A stretch of 64,000 nt of DNA from an uncultured Algibacter sp. (GTDB lineage: Bacteria > Bacteroidota > Bacteroidia > Flavobacteriales > Flavobacteriaceae): positions 248,001 to 312,000 of the forward strand of contig NZ_CANKXK010000002.1 of the NCBI RefSeq assembly GCF_947487605.1, given 5' to 3'. Shown here one piece after another: positions 1-9,248 of this stretch (positions are counted from its first letter, which is position 1; every line of letters starts with the position of its first letter). The position numbers and the translations under genes are program-made. The notes under the pieces are model-generated. The model had not been told where the DNA came from. It searched no databases and saw nothing but the letters and a program-made list of their open reading frames with translations.

Positions 1-971
1 CGCCATTTAAACCATTTTGGATGATCTTTAACCCAAGGATGGTCTGGAGCGGCCTGTAACGCATAATCCATCGCAATTTCTAAGTTATTTTCTTGAGCTT
101 TTTGAATTAAGGATTTAAAATCATCAAGAGAGCCTAATTGTGGGTGGATATCTTTATGTCCTCCAAATCTAGACCCAACACCCCATGTGGAGCCAACGTC
201 TCCTTCTTTAGCTTCGGTAGTATTGTTTTTACCCTTTCTATTAACTTCACCTATTGGATGAATAGGGGGTAAGTAAACAACATCGAATCCCATATTTTTT
301 ACTCGAGGAAGCAAACGTTCGCAATCTTTAAACGTTCCATGCACACCTTCTTTTTCTGAAGCAGAACGAGGGAAGAATTCATACCAAGTACTAAATCGTG
401 CTCGTTTTCTATCTACATAAACCTGGTATTCTGCTGATGTATTGTCAAGGATTTTTATTGGATTATCATAAAAAAGTTGATATAGTTTCTCTGAAGCGGC
501 TTCGGTTATGGACTCACCATAATGAGTTTCATTTTTAAAAATGTTATACAAGTGATCCAAATAGGTTTTATTCTTAGCACTTACTTTTTTTGAGATAGCT
601 TTTACATACTCGGCCCCTTCTAATAACTCTGAAGACACATGTTGCCCGTCTTCAATTTTTCTAATAAGCCCATGCCTCCAATTAAGTGCATAATCTACCC
701 ATGCCTGAACCTTATAGCTGTAAAAGCCTTGTGTCTCAACTTTAAACGAAGCTTTCCACTCATCATTTGAATCAAGTGACATTCTAACTTCTTTCCAGCT
801 TTTGCCACTCTCATGCTTAAATAAAACAGAGACTCCAAGCACATCGTGTCCATCTGCAAGAATATGAGCTTCTACATTAAAAATTTCGTTAACTACACGT
901 TTTACAAAAAATTTACCACAATTAACACTTGGCGACACATAATCAATAACAACTCTTTTTTGGTCTTTCAT
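1..971 (-). CDS. glgE: Alpha-1,4-glucan:maltose-1-phosphate maltosyltransferase, 3' end cut by window edge
   Basis: The open frame starts at an ATG at 971-969 and runs off the left edge after 323 codons. The first ~190 residues look like the N-terminal GlgE domain (DUF3416). They are followed by the GH13-type start RFSTWYEFFPRSAS, then LPRVKNMGFDVVYLPPIHPIG and NRKGKNN, and the fragment ends near APDHPWVKDHP; these are GlgE hallmarks. GlgE (GH13_3) transfers maltosyl units from maltose-1-phosphate onto a growing alpha-1,4-glucan. The catalytic nucleophile lies beyond the edge and cannot be checked. The ATG is 32 bp downstream of glgC, so it is the third gene of the operon. A glgB-type branching enzyme was considered, but the N-terminal domain and the motif series fit GlgE better. 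Confidence 0.9.
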   Translation of the reverse strand, partial: MKDQKRVVIDYVSPSVNCGKFFVKRVVNEIFNVEAHILADGHDVLGVSVLFKHESGKSWKEVRMSLDSNDEWKASFKVETQGFYSYKVQAWVDYALNWRHGLIRKIEDGQHVSSELLEGAEYVKAISKKVSAKNKTYLDHLYNIFKNETHYGESITEAASEKLYQLFYDNPIKILDNTSAEYQVYVDRKRARFSTWYEFFPRSASEKEGVHGTFKDCERLLPRVKNMGFDVVYLPPIHPIGEVNRKGKNNTTEAKEGDVGSTWGVGSRFGGHKDIHPQLGSLDDFKSLIQKAQENNLEIAMDYALQAAPDHPWVKDHPKWFKW

Positions 972-1003
972 ATTTAAATTGGTTATGCTTTAAAAATAAA
1001 AGT

Positions 1004-2269
1004 TTATATAACAGTTCCTCTAGGTATTGTTGCGTCTTTCTTGATTACCACAATACCATCTTTAATTAAATAGGTGTCCGTTTCTGTATCTTCTAAATGC
1101 TTTCCGCCATTTATTCTTACATCATCACCAATACGACAGTTCTTGTCTATAATGGCGTTCTTTATAAAGCAGCGTTCTCCTATACCCATAAGAATATCTA
1201 TTTTGTTGCTATCAATTTCTGCTAAGGTTTCGTAATAATCACTTCCCATCATGTAGGTATTGATTATTGTAGATTCGTCTCCAATTCTTGAACGGATACC
1301 AATTACAGATTGTTCAATTTTTGCAGCACTAATAATACATCCTTCAGAAATCACTGCTTTTTCTAACATGGTTCCAGAAACTTTTGTGGTTGGCAACATT
1401 CGCGCTCTGGTGTAGATGCGTTTTTTCTTATCGTATAAATCAAATTTTGGGATATCATTGGTTAAGCCAAGATTGGCTTCGAAAAAGGAGTCAATGTTTC
1501 CAATATCTGTCCAATAGCCTTCATATTGGTAACTTACAGTTTTATGTTTGTCAATAGCCTGAGGAATAATTTCTTTGCCAAAATCATTTGTGTCAGGGTT
1601 TTTCATTAAGTCTGTTAACAAATCTCTATTAAACACATAAATACCCATAGATGCTAAGTAGTGACGCCCTTCGTTTTTCATTTCATCACTTACATCTGAT
1701 GTCCACTCTGGCAATAAACTAGCATCTGGTTTTTCTATAAAGGAAGTGATGACATTTTTATCGTCAGATTTTAAAATACCAAATTCTGTAGCGTCTTTTG
1801 CATTAACAGGGATGGTGGCTATAGATATTTTGGCTTTGCTTTTTTCGTGTTCATTAATTAAATGGTCATAATCCATTTGGTACAATTGATCACCAGATAG
1901 GATTAAGAAATAATCAAATTCATGACTTAAGAAATGATGCATACTTTGGCGAACAGCATCTGCTGTTCCTTGAAACCAGGTCTTGTTATGTGGGGTTTGT
2001 TCTGCCGCAAGTACATCTACAAACGCACTGCTAAAAAAACTAAAGTGATACGTGTTTTTTATATGTTTATTTAAGGACGCCGAATTAAATTGTGTTAAAA
2101 CAAACATGCGTTTAATATCTGCATTAATACAATTAGAAATTGGGATATCCACTAATCTGAATTTCCCTGCTATGGGAACTGCGGGTTTAGATCTTTGCTC
2201 TGTTAATGGATATAGTCTAGAACCTTGACCGCCACCTAAAATTATGGCTAAAACCTTATTATTTATCAT
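1004..2269 (-). CDS. glgC: Glucose-1-phosphate adenylyltransferase
   Basis: 421 residues, the usual GlgC length. It makes ADP-glucose and PPi from glucose-1-phosphate and ATP in the cytoplasm. The nucleotidyltransferase N-terminus carries ILGGGQGSRLYPLT (residues 10-23) followed by KPAVPIAGKFRLVD. The substrate region has FIEKPD and the domain ends with WTDIGNIDSFFEAN. The last ~130 residues look like the left-handed beta-helix of the family (repeated I/V-x-x-G units, IGERCFIKNAIIDKNCRIGD). It sits 37 bp after the GlgM-like gene and 32 bp before glgE. ADP-glucose is the donor used by the upstream glycosyltransferase. Confidence 0.96.
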   Translation of the reverse strand: MINNKVLAIILGGGQGSRLYPLTEQRSKPAVPIAGKFRLVDIPISNCINADIKRMFVLTQFNSASLNKHIKNTYHFSFFSSAFVDVLAAEQTPHNKTWFQGTADAVRQSMHHFLSHEFDYFLILSGDQLYQMDYDHLINEHEKSKAKISIATIPVNAKDATEFGILKSDDKNVITSFIEKPDASLLPEWTSDVSDEMKNEGRHYLASMGIYVFNRDLLTDLMKNPDTNDFGKEIIPQAIDKHKTVSYQYEGYWTDIGNIDSFFEANLGLTNDIPKFDLYDKKKRIYTRARMLPTTKVSGTMLEKAVISEGCIISAAKIEQSVIGIRSRIGDESTIINTYMMGSDYYETLAEIDSNKIDILMGIGERCFIKNAIIDKNCRIGDDVRINGGKHLEDTETDTYLIKDGIVVIKKDATIPRGTVI

Positions 2270-2306
2270 GTTTTTTTAGTTTTAATTAGTGTAAATATTT
2301 GTTGTT

Positions 2307-3509
2307 TTATAGTAGTGTTTTATATAATTCTTCTACTTGTTTCGCAATGGCAACCCAGTCAAAATAATCTTCTACGCGTTTTCTGCCATTTTTTGCCATC
2401 GATTCCCTGAGTTCTTTATTGTCGATTACTTTATTGATTCCTTCGGCTAAATCTCTTGAAAATTTATCAGGGTTTATGGGTTCAAAAGGCGCTTCTTTTT
2501 GTTGTTCTAACGGTATTAAAATACCTGTTTCGCCATCTACAACAACTTCCTTAATGCCTCCAACAGCACTAGCAACAACTGCAGTATCGCACGCCATAGC
2601 TTCAATGTTTATTATCCCGAAAGGCTCATAAATAGAAGGGCAGCAAAACACATTGGCATGAGAATAAAGTTGTATAATTTCTTCTTTGGTAACCATTTTA
2701 TCAATCCAAATTACATTGTCGCGAGTCTTTTTAACTTCGTTTACAGCGTCCTCCATTTCAATACCAATTTCAGGCGTGTCTGGGGCTCCTGCACACAATA
2801 CAATTTGAGTGTCTGGGTCTATATATTTAATAGCATTTACTAAATGAATGATACCTTTTTGGCGCGTTATTCTTCCAACAAACAGCACATATGGTTTGGT
2901 TTTGTCAATATAATACTCGTCTAAAGTAGACGTCTCTGAAGTTGTTATGTATTGCTGAAGATTAATACCGTTGTAAATAACATGAACTTTGTTCTCGTCA
3001 ACATTAAAATGTTTAATAACATCTTCTTTAGTTTCTTCTGAAACTGCAATAAGCGCATCTGCCATTTCAATTGCAGTTTTTTCAACCCATGAAGAGGCAT
3101 CATAACCTTTTCCTAGTTGCTCACGTTTCCAAGGTCTTAAAGGTTCCAAAGAGTGTGTTGTTATAACAAGTGGGGTTCCGTAGCATAATTTTGAAACAAT
3201 ACCAGCAAAATGAGAATACCAAGTGTGACAGTGAACAACATCGGCATCTATTGGTTCTGCATTCATATGAATACATGTGCTTAAGGTTTGAAAAACCGAT
3301 TTTAATTTGCCGTCGGCCTCATTAAAAATTGAATTATCATAAGGATATCCTTTAACTGTTGGATTACTCGATGTTTCATCTTGATCACCAAAACACCTCA
3401 CATCCATCTCCATTAATTTAGCTAATTCTTCGGCTAAATATTCAACATGAACTCCTGCGCCACCATAAACATAAGGCGGAAATTCTCTAGTGTAAAAAAG
3501 TGCTTTCAT
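2307..3509 (-). CDS. GT4 glycosyltransferase, GlgM-type maltose-1-phosphate synthase (or Corynebacterium-type glycogen synthase)
   Basis: 400 residues, shorter than GT5 glycogen synthase GlgA (about 480). The sequence follows the actinobacterial GT4 pattern: TREFPPYVYGGAGVHV near the N-terminus, CHTWYSHFAG, HSLEPLRPWKREQLG, then GRITRQKG and the C-terminal SIYEPFGIINIEAMAC with the GT4 E-x7-E spacing. In Mycobacterium the matching enzyme GlgM joins ADP-glucose and glucose-1-phosphate to give maltose-1-phosphate, the substrate of GlgE; GlgE is encoded two genes downstream. Automatic annotation usually calls this family glycogen synthase. The family call is from the sequence; the maltose-1-phosphate activity is inferred from family and context. 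It is the first gene of the glgM-glgC-glgE operon. Confidence 0.85.
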   Translation of the reverse strand: MKALFYTREFPPYVYGGAGVHVEYLAEELAKLMEMDVRCFGDQDETSSNPTVKGYPYDNSIFNEADGKLKSVFQTLSTCIHMNAEPIDADVVHCHTWYSHFAGIVSKLCYGTPLVITTHSLEPLRPWKREQLGKGYDASSWVEKTAIEMADALIAVSEETKEDVIKHFNVDENKVHVIYNGINLQQYITTSETSTLDEYYIDKTKPYVLFVGRITRQKGIIHLVNAIKYIDPDTQIVLCAGAPDTPEIGIEMEDAVNEVKKTRDNVIWIDKMVTKEEIIQLYSHANVFCCPSIYEPFGIINIEAMACDTAVVASAVGGIKEVVVDGETGILIPLEQQKEAPFEPINPDKFSRDLAEGINKVIDNKELRESMAKNGRKRVEDYFDWVAIAKQVEELYKTLL

Positions 3510-4046
3510 TTAGTTGGTTTTGTAGTTATTTTTTTATTTATAACAATTAAGTATTCTTAAAACAGATGCGTAATAATAAGCAATTTGTTAAAAAAATGGA
3601 TAAATTCACATCAAAAAAAAGGAATTCTTTAAACAAAGGACACTCTTTTTTAAGTCTAATTTAAAAAATTGTAAAAACCGTTTTTTGAGTGGCATTTTAT
3701 TGAAAATCAATCAAAAGACCGTCTCAAAATCTAATTATTGTTAATAACAATTACATGATTTTAAAATACAATTTACTAAACTAAAAATCACTAAAACTTA
3801 ATAGTTTTAAGGGTTTGGTGTAAGTTTAGTAAAAAGTTTTGCTTGTAATGTTATAAACATACAAAATAATTGTTAACAAATTTTAACCTTATTTATTTTT
3901 GAAGAAAATAAGGCGTAATCGCTTTTAAAGGAAATATTCAATAATAATTTTAATAGAAAACCCGATTTTAGTTTTAATCACGCAACTAATTTATAGCAAA
4001 AGGCTGGTAGGTACTATTATGGTTTTAAAAAAAATAGGAAGGCTTT
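3510..4046. other. 537-bp intergenic region upstream of the glucan operon
   Basis: This very AT-rich stretch lies between the start of the glucan operon and the end of lepA. I find no open frame with coding character, no tRNA and no convincing GC-rich terminator hairpin. It must hold the promoter of the glgM-glgC-glgE operon, but no clean TAnnTTTG box in minus orientation stands out near 3509. Confidence 0.5.
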
Positions 4047-5843
4047 TTAATCATTCAACTTCAAAACCGCCATAAATGCTTGCTGAGGTATTTCAACATT
4101 ACCCACTTGGCGCATACGTTTTTTACCTTTTTTCTGTTTTTCAAGTAATTTACGCTTACGCGAAATATCACCACCGTAACATTTAGCCGTAACATCTTTA
4201 CGTAATGCTTTTACGGTTTCTCTAGAAATAATTTTAGCGCCAATGGCTGCTTGAATGGGAATATCGAATTGTTGACGTGGGATAAGCTCTTTTAACTTTT
4301 CACACATTTTTTTACCAATGTTGTGCGCATTATCAGCATGAATTAATGCCGAAAGCGCATCTACAGGTTGGGCATTCAATAAGACATCTAAACGCACTAA
4401 TTTAGAGACCTTCATACCAATTGGATGATAATCAAAAGAGGCATAGCCTTTTGAAACTGTTTTTAATCGGTCATAAAAATCGAATACAATTTCAGCTAGA
4501 GGCATCTCAAAAATTAACTCAACACGTTCGGGCGTTAAATAGGTTTGATTAATAATCATACCGCGTTTTTCAATACAAAGCGACATGACGTTTCCAACAA
4601 AGTCAGATTTTGTAATGATAGTAGCTTTAATATAAGGCTCTTCAACACGATTTACTGAAGAAGGTTCTGGTAAATCTGAAGGGTTATTTACTATAAAAGC
4701 TTCATCTGGATTTTTATTGGTGTAGGCATGATAGGATACATTGGGAACGGTTGTAATCACCGTCATATCAAATTCACGCTCTAAACGCTCTTGGATAATT
4801 TCCATGTGTAGCATGCCTAAAAACCCGCAACGGAAACCAAAACCTAATGCCGCAGAACTTTCTGGAGCAAATACTAAGGAAGCATCATTTAATTGTAATT
4901 TTTCCATAGAATTACGAAGCTCTTCGTAATCTTCAGTATCAACAGGGTAAATACCTGCAAAAACCATAGGCTTAACATCTTCAAAACCTTCAACAATATT
5001 TGTGGTTGGGTTTTCAAAATCTGTAATAGTATCTCCTACTTTTACCTCTTTAGCGGTTTTAATTCCTGTAATTAAATAGCCTACATCACCAGCTTTAACA
5101 CTTTGTTTTGGAACTTGATTGAGTTTTAAAGTACCTACTTCATCAGCAAAATACTCTTTATTTGTAGCTACAAATTTTATTTTTTGTCCCTTTTTAATTT
5201 CACCATTAAATACTCTAAAATACGTTTCAATACCTCTAAAAGTGTTGTAAACCGAATCGAAAATTAAAGCCTGTAATGGTGCATTTGGATCACCTTTTGG
5301 AGCTGGAACACGATTAATAATAGCTTCTAAAATATTATCAACACCAAAACCTGTTTTTCCACTAGCATGAATCACTTCTTCAGGGTCACAACCTAATAAA
5401 TCTACAATATCATCAGTAACCTCTTCTGGATTGGCACTTGGTAAATCTACTTTATTTAAAACTGGGATAATCTCTAAGTCGTTTTCTAAAGCTAAATATA
5501 AATTAGAAATCGTTTGTGCTTGAATACTTTGGGCGGCATCAACAATTAATAAAGCACCTTCGCAAGCAGCAATAGACCTTGAAACCTCATAAGAGAAATC
5601 TACGTGTCCAGGTGTATCAATAAGGTTTAAAACATATTTTTCGCCATTAAGCTCATAGTCCATTTGAATGGCATGAGATTTTATAGTAATACCACGTTCG
5701 CGCTCCAAATCCATGCTATCCAGTAACTGTGCTTGTTGTTCTCTAGCGGTTACAGAGCCTGTAAAATCTAATAAACGGTCTGCGAGTGTACTTTTCCCGT
5801 GATCTATATGTGCAATAATGCAAAAATTTCTGATGTGCTTCAT
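4047..5843 (-). CDS. lepA: Elongation factor 4 (LepA), ribosomal back-translocase GTPase
   Basis: 598 residues, the standard LepA length. GTPase motifs are visible in order: P-loop AHIDHGKST near residue 12, RGITIKSH (switch I), DTPGHVDF near 76 and NKVDLP near 130. The C-terminal LepA-specific region includes [18 protein letters not shown] and [24 protein letters not shown], with the CYGGD[IV][ST]RK signature. LepA binds the 70S ribosome and acts on stalled or mistranslocated complexes or during initiation. A TATATTTG box lies at 5872-5879 upstream. The gene is divergent from dusB. Confidence 0.98.
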   Translation of the reverse strand: MKHIRNFCIIAHIDHGKSTLADRLLDFTGSVTAREQQAQLLDSMDLERERGITIKSHAIQMDYELNGEKYVLNLIDTPGHVDFSYEVSRSIAACEGALLIVDAAQSIQAQTISNLYLALENDLEIIPVLNKVDLPSANPEEVTDDIVDLLGCDPEEVIHASGKTGFGVDNILEAIINRVPAPKGDPNAPLQALIFDSVYNTFRGIETYFRVFNGEIKKGQKIKFVATNKEYFADEVGTLKLNQVPKQSVKAGDVGYLITGIKTAKEVKVGDTITDFENPTTNIVEGFEDVKPMVFAGIYPVDTEDYEELRNSMEKLQLNDASLVFAPESSAALGFGFRCGFLGMLHMEIIQERLEREFDMTVITTVPNVSYHAYTNKNPDEAFIVNNPSDLPEPSSVNRVEEPYIKATIITKSDFVGNVMSLCIEKRGMIINQTYLTPERVELIFEMPLAEIVFDFYDRLKTVSKGYASFDYHPIGMKVSKLVRLDVLLNAQPVDALSALIHADNAHNIGKKMCEKLKELIPRQQFDIPIQAAIGAKIISRETVKALRKDVTAKCYGGDISRKRKLLEKQKKGKKRMRQVGNVEIPQQAFMAVLKLND

Positions 5844-5871
5844 AAATGAATCTATACCTAGATTTAAGGTG

Positions 5872-5879
5872 CAAATATA
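5872..5879 (-). promoter_or_regulatory. Bacteroidota -7 box of lepA
   Basis: Read on the minus strand the sequence is TATATTTG, a match to the Bacteroidota sigma-ABfr consensus TAnnTTTG. Initiation a few bases downstream would leave a leader of about 20-25 nt before the lepA ATG at 5843. Confidence 0.6.
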
Positions 5880-5942
5880 GATAATTTCTAAAGCTAAAAC
5901 CCTTATGATTATTAGGGATTATTCAATTCTTTAAAAAAGATG

Positions 5943-5950
5943 TAATTTTG
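5943..5950 (+). promoter_or_regulatory. Bacteroidota -7 box of dusB
   Basis: TAATTTTG matches TAnnTTTG on the plus strand, about 20 bp before the TTG start of dusB at 5970. It is back to back with, and separate from, the lepA box. Confidence 0.55.
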
Positions 5951-5969
5951 CACCAAAATTAATTATTTT

Positions 5970-6965
5970 TTGATAAAAATAGACAATATACAGCTACCTG
6001 ATTTCCCACTTCTTTTAGCACCTATGGAAGATGTAAGCGATCCTCCATTTCGTGCTTTGTGCAAGGAGCAAGGAGCCGATGTTGTATATACTGAGTTTGT
6101 TTCTAGCGAGGGCTTAATTAGAAATGCTGCAAAAAGCGTTATGAAGCTAGATATTTATGAAAAAGAACGACCCGTAGGCATCCAAATTTTTGGAGCTAAT
6201 CTAGATAGTATGCTTCAAACCATTGATATTGTTGAAAAATCTAAACCAGATATCATCGATATTAACTTTGGTTGTCCTGTAAAAAAAGTAGTGAGTAAAG
6301 GCGCTGGCGCAGGTATTTTGAAAGATATCTGTTTGATGGAAAAACTCACTGCGGAAATGGTAAAACGTACCAAAATACCTATTACTGTAAAAACCCGATT
6401 AGGTTGGGATCACGATTCTATAAAAATTGTTGAAGTAGCAGAACGTTTGCAAGATGTTGGTTGTAAAGCGATAGCTATACATGGGCGTACGCGTACGCAA
6501 ATGTATAAAGGAGATGCCGATTGGAAACCCATTGCAGCAGTAAAAAACAATCCGCGCATGCATATTCCTGTATTTGGAAATGGCGATGTAGATACGCCTG
6601 AAAAAGCTGCTTTAATGCGCGATGAATATGGATTAGATGGCGCTATGATTGGTCGTGCGAGTATAGGTAATCCATGGTTTTTTAAACAAGTAAAACACTT
6701 TTTTGAAACAGGGGAACATTTAGCACCTATTTCTTTAGAAGCACGTGTCGAGGCTGCTCGCCGCCATTTACAAATGTCAATAGACTGGAAAGGCGAAATT
6801 TTAGGTGTTTTTGAAACCCGTCGCCACTACACAAATTATTTTAAGGGCATTCCGCACTTTAAAGAATACCGTATGAAAATGGTAACCTCTGATCGTTCAG
6901 AAGATGTTTTTGCTGCTTTTGATGAGGTTTTAGAAAAGTTTTCAGACTACCAGTTTACTACATAG
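5970..6965 (+). CDS. dusB: tRNA-dihydrouridine synthase, DusB type
   Basis: 331 residues. It reduces uridines in the tRNA D-loop using FMN and NADPH. Family landmarks: LLLAPMEDVSDPPFRALCK near the N-terminus, DINFGCPVKKVVSKGAGA with the catalytic Cys and the catalytic loop, IAIHGRTRTQMYKG, and GNGDVDTPE followed by GLDGAMIGRASIGNPWFF. The start is a TTG at 5970. No ATG precedes the conserved LPDFPLLLAPMED block, and the predicted -7 box ends at 5950, so translation must begin very close to 5970. Alone on this strand; the next gene is convergent and ends 10 bp away. Confidence 0.95.
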   Translation: MIKIDNIQLPDFPLLLAPMEDVSDPPFRALCKEQGADVVYTEFVSSEGLIRNAAKSVMKLDIYEKERPVGIQIFGANLDSMLQTIDIVEKSKPDIIDINFGCPVKKVVSKGAGAGILKDICLMEKLTAEMVKRTKIPITVKTRLGWDHDSIKIVEVAERLQDVGCKAIAIHGRTRTQMYKGDADWKPIAAVKNNPRMHIPVFGNGDVDTPEKAALMRDEYGLDGAMIGRASIGNPWFFKQVKHFFETGEHLAPISLEARVEAARRHLQMSIDWKGEILGVFETRRHYTNYFKGIPHFKEYRMKMVTSDRSEDVFAAFDEVLEKFSDYQFTT

Positions 6966-6974
6966 AATATTATA

Positions 6975-8192
6975 TTAACTTGTTCTAACCAAGTTTTTGG
7001 TAATTCTAGAAGAGGCTATTTTTGAAGCTATTATTCCAAGTACAGAAATCGTAACAAATACTATCAGTAAACTACTAATTTTCACTTTTACAGGATAAGG
7101 GAGTGATGGCGTAATAAATATTTTTAATGTTTCTGGCCCATAAATTTGATTTAAAGTTAGCAAAAGCCCAACACCAATACCAATCATTCCACCTAATACA
7201 CTCATTAAACTACCTTGGTAAAAAAATATTTTTCTAATATCTTTAGTAGTAACACCAATATTAAAAAGTGTATTTAGGTTTTTCTTTTTATCTAAAATCA
7301 TCATGATTATAGAGCCTATAACATTAAATAACGCAATTATTAACACTAGGGTAAAAATAAGATAGACAGCTAAATTTTCGGTATTTAGCATTTTATATAA
7401 TGCATCATTAAGTTGCGCTCTATTTTTTATGATTACTGAATCTCCGAGAATGCTGTGAATCTTTTCTCTAACTATAGCTTCATCTACTCCTTCTTTTAGT
7501 TTAAATTCTATAGCAGACACTTGATTGGTGTCGTAGCCTAAAAGATGTTGCGCCAATTCTATAGGTGCAAAAACATAAGTATCATCTAATTTTTCGTTTA
7601 TCGAGAACACACCAACATTAATAGCCCCAACAGTTTTAAAAGCTTTTTTTGTTGAGGTTATAGCTCCTTTCCCTGGTTTTGGCACATAAATATTAATTGA
7701 TTTAGCGTAATCTAAAACACCAAAGGACAGATTTCTTGAAATGCCAGAGCCAACAACTATTTGATTTGTTTTCTCGCTTAACCAACTACCTTGTTCAATA
7801 ATAGAATCAACAGGGTTCACTTTTATAAAATTAGCATCTACTCCTTTAATAAATGCACTAGGATATGTCTTATCGTCTGCTACTATAATAATCCGTTCTT
7901 CAATAATTTTTGAAAACAATGCAACTTCGTCAATGCTTTCGAGTTTTGAAATGTTTTCCTCGGTTAATAAAAATGATTTTCCTGAAGCAGCTTCAGCTTT
8001 TAAATCGGGATCAATAATAGTAGAAAATTGAAGTGTAAAATCTTTTAATCCCGCAAAACCTGACAACACGATAAATAAGGAAGCGGCACCTAAAATAACA
8101 CCTACAATAGCTATAATGGTAATAAAATTAATAGCATTGTTACTGCTTTTAGATTGCAAATAACGTTTCGCTATGTACAATGAAAAATTCAA
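6975..8192 (-). CDS. FtsX/LolE-family ABC transporter permease
   Basis: 405 residues with the FtsX-permease layout: a first membrane segment near residues 22-48 (FITIIAIVGVILGAASLFIVL), a ~220-residue periplasmic MacB-PCD-like domain, then three C-terminal membrane segments (near 275-300, 325-350, 370-395). The N-terminus IAKRYLQSKSSNNAINFITI is typical of the Bacteroidota LolC/LolE-like group, thought to release lipoproteins from the inner membrane. No ATPase partner is adjacent. The start is a TTG that directly abuts the rbfA stop (TAGTTG), implying translational coupling. Exact substrate is unproven. Confidence 0.85.
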   Translation of the reverse strand: MNFSLYIAKRYLQSKSSNNAINFITIIAIVGVILGAASLFIVLSGFAGLKDFTLQFSTIIDPDLKAEAASGKSFLLTEENISKLESIDEVALFSKIIEERIIIVADDKTYPSAFIKGVDANFIKVNPVDSIIEQGSWLSEKTNQIVVGSGISRNLSFGVLDYAKSINIYVPKPGKGAITSTKKAFKTVGAINVGVFSINEKLDDTYVFAPIELAQHLLGYDTNQVSAIEFKLKEGVDEAIVREKIHSILGDSVIIKNRAQLNDALYKMLNTENLAVYLIFTLVLIIALFNVIGSIIMMILDKKKNLNTLFNIGVTTKDIRKIFFYQGSLMSVLGGMIGIGVGLLLTLNQIYGPETLKIFITPSLPYPVKVKISSLLIVFVTISVLGIIASKIASSRITKNLVRTS

Positions 8193-8588
8193 CTAAGATT
8201 TTTTTCTTTTGTCAAGTAAGTCTGGATTAATAAGTGGGTTTTCTTTTCCTTTTAAAGACTGCTCAATTTTGTCAATGTACTCTAGAGAATCATCAATAAA
8301 AAATTCTAATTGCGGCATGCGCCTTAATTGATGTTTGGTTCGTTGAGCCAACTCATGCTTAATAAGAGAGCTATTAGACTTTATTCCTGTTAGGATTTCG
8401 GCACCTTTATCATTTGGAAAGACACTCAAGTAAACTTTTGAAACAGATAAATCTACTGTAACTTTTACTTTGGTTACAGATATTAATATGCCTCGCATAC
8501 CACCTTGAGTTGCTGCATTTTGAAGTACTTCCGCTAAATCGCGCTGTAATACCGATGCAATTTTTCGTTGTCTTTGACTTTCTTCCAT
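8193..8588 (-). CDS. rbfA: 30S ribosome-binding factor A
   Basis: 131 residues, the normal RbfA size. The KH-type fold is marked by the N-terminal SQRQRKIASVLQRDLAEVLQ, VTKVKVTVDLSVSKVYLSVFPND and the C-terminal ELAQRTKHQLRRMPQLEFFIDDSLEY. RbfA binds the 16S 5' helix during 30S maturation and cold adaptation. A TATTTTTG box sits only 4 nt before the ATG (8593-8600), so the mRNA should have almost no leader. The downstream permease gene starts at the base after its stop. Confidence 0.95.
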   Translation of the reverse strand: MEESQRQRKIASVLQRDLAEVLQNAATQGGMRGILISVTKVKVTVDLSVSKVYLSVFPNDKGAEILTGIKSNSSLIKHELAQRTKHQLRRMPQLEFFIDDSLEYIDKIEQSLKGKENPLINPDLLDKRKKS

Positions 8589-8592
8589 GATG

Positions 8593-8600
8593 CAAAAATA
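8593..8600 (-). promoter_or_regulatory. -7 box of rbfA, almost leaderless
   Basis: Minus-strand TATTTTTG is followed by CATC and then the rbfA ATG. With the usual start 4-7 nt past the box, the transcript would begin at or within a few bases of the start codon. Confidence 0.6.
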
Positions 8601-8621
8601 ACGGATATTTAAGGATTATGT

Positions 8622-8629
8622 TACTTTTG
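8622..8629 (+). promoter_or_regulatory. -7 box of mce
   Basis: TACTTTTG matches TAnnTTTG on the plus strand about 75 bp before the mce ATG. It overlaps where the -33 element of the divergent rbfA promoter should be, so the two promoters are interleaved. Confidence 0.5.
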
Positions 8630-8703
8630 GTTCGGTATTTTCATATCTTGATAAAGAATTTGAGTTAAAAGATAAAATTTTTGTTAACCCAAAAAAAATA
8701 TTG

Positions 8704-9108
8704 ATGAAAAAAATAGAACACATTGGGATTGCTGTAAAGAATATTGAAAACTCCAATGATTTGTTTTCTAAGTTATTTGGCAAACCTCACTATAAAACAG
8801 AGGTTGTTGAGAGTGAAGGCGTAAAGACCTCTTTTTTTAAGGTAGGCAGCAATAAAATAGAATTACTAGAAGCCACGAATAAGGAAAGTCCAATTGCTAG
8901 ATTTATAGAAAAAAAAGGAGAAGGAATACATCACATAGCTTTTGAGGTTAGTGATATTGAATCTGAAGTAGAAAGACTCACAAACGAAGGCTTTATTGTG
9001 TTAAACGATAAACCAAAAAAAGGAGCCGATAATAAGTTGGTAGTTTTTTTGCACCCAAAATCCACTAATGGTGTTTTAGTTGAGCTGTGTCAAGAGATAA
9101 AGAAATAG
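8704..9108 (+). CDS. mce: Methylmalonyl-CoA epimerase
   Basis: 134 residues from the ATG at 8704 (a TTG lies just in front at 8701). Vicinal-oxygen-chelate fold: KKIEHIGIAVKNIENS with the first metal His, GSNKIELLEATN with a Glu, GEGIHHIAFEVSDIE with the second His, and the C-terminal HPKSTNGVLVELCQ with the last Glu. It interconverts the R and S epimers of methylmalonyl-CoA in propionate metabolism. The mutase is not in the window. A predicted promoter lies at 8622-8629. Confidence 0.94.
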   Translation: MKKIEHIGIAVKNIENSNDLFSKLFGKPHYKTEVVESEGVKTSFFKVGSNKIELLEATNKESPIARFIEKKGEGIHHIAFEVSDIESEVERLTNEGFIVLNDKPKKGADNKLVVFLHPKSTNGVLVELCQEIKK

Positions 9109-9159
9109 TTTTTTCTTGCTAACAATTAAAATAAGTATTAATATTGCACTCCAATTTCG

Positions 9160-9233
9160 GGTCCTATAACTCAGTTGGTTAGAGTATCTGACTCATAATC
9201 AGAAAGTCCCTGGTTCGAGCCCAGGTGGGACCA
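9160..9233 (+). tRNA. tRNA with CAT anticodon (elongator Met or lysidine-type Ile2)
   Basis: All arms fold: acceptor GGTCCTA with TGGGACC, D stem ACTC/GAGT, anticodon stem TCTGA/TCAGA with loop CTCATAA, T stem CCTGG/CCAGG with TTCGAGC. The discriminator base is A and CCA is not encoded. CAT can mean elongator Met or Ile2 after TilS modification. Pairs C4-G69 and C5-G68 in the acceptor resemble TilS recognition elements of tRNA-Ile2, which leans toward Ile2 but does not prove it. It lacks initiator features (mismatched first pair, three G-C pairs in the anticodon stem). Confidence 0.93.
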
Positions 9234-9248
9234 CTAATAGAAATTGTA

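Noticed and set aside
3510-4046. Small gene or structured RNA upstream of the glucan operon
   Set aside because: No frame with coding character and no stable GC hairpin; only AT-rich sequence.
4741-4929. Short plus-strand frame inside lepA, and similar frames inside other genes
   Set aside because: Shadow frames opposite strongly coding sequence, without promoter or conserved motif.
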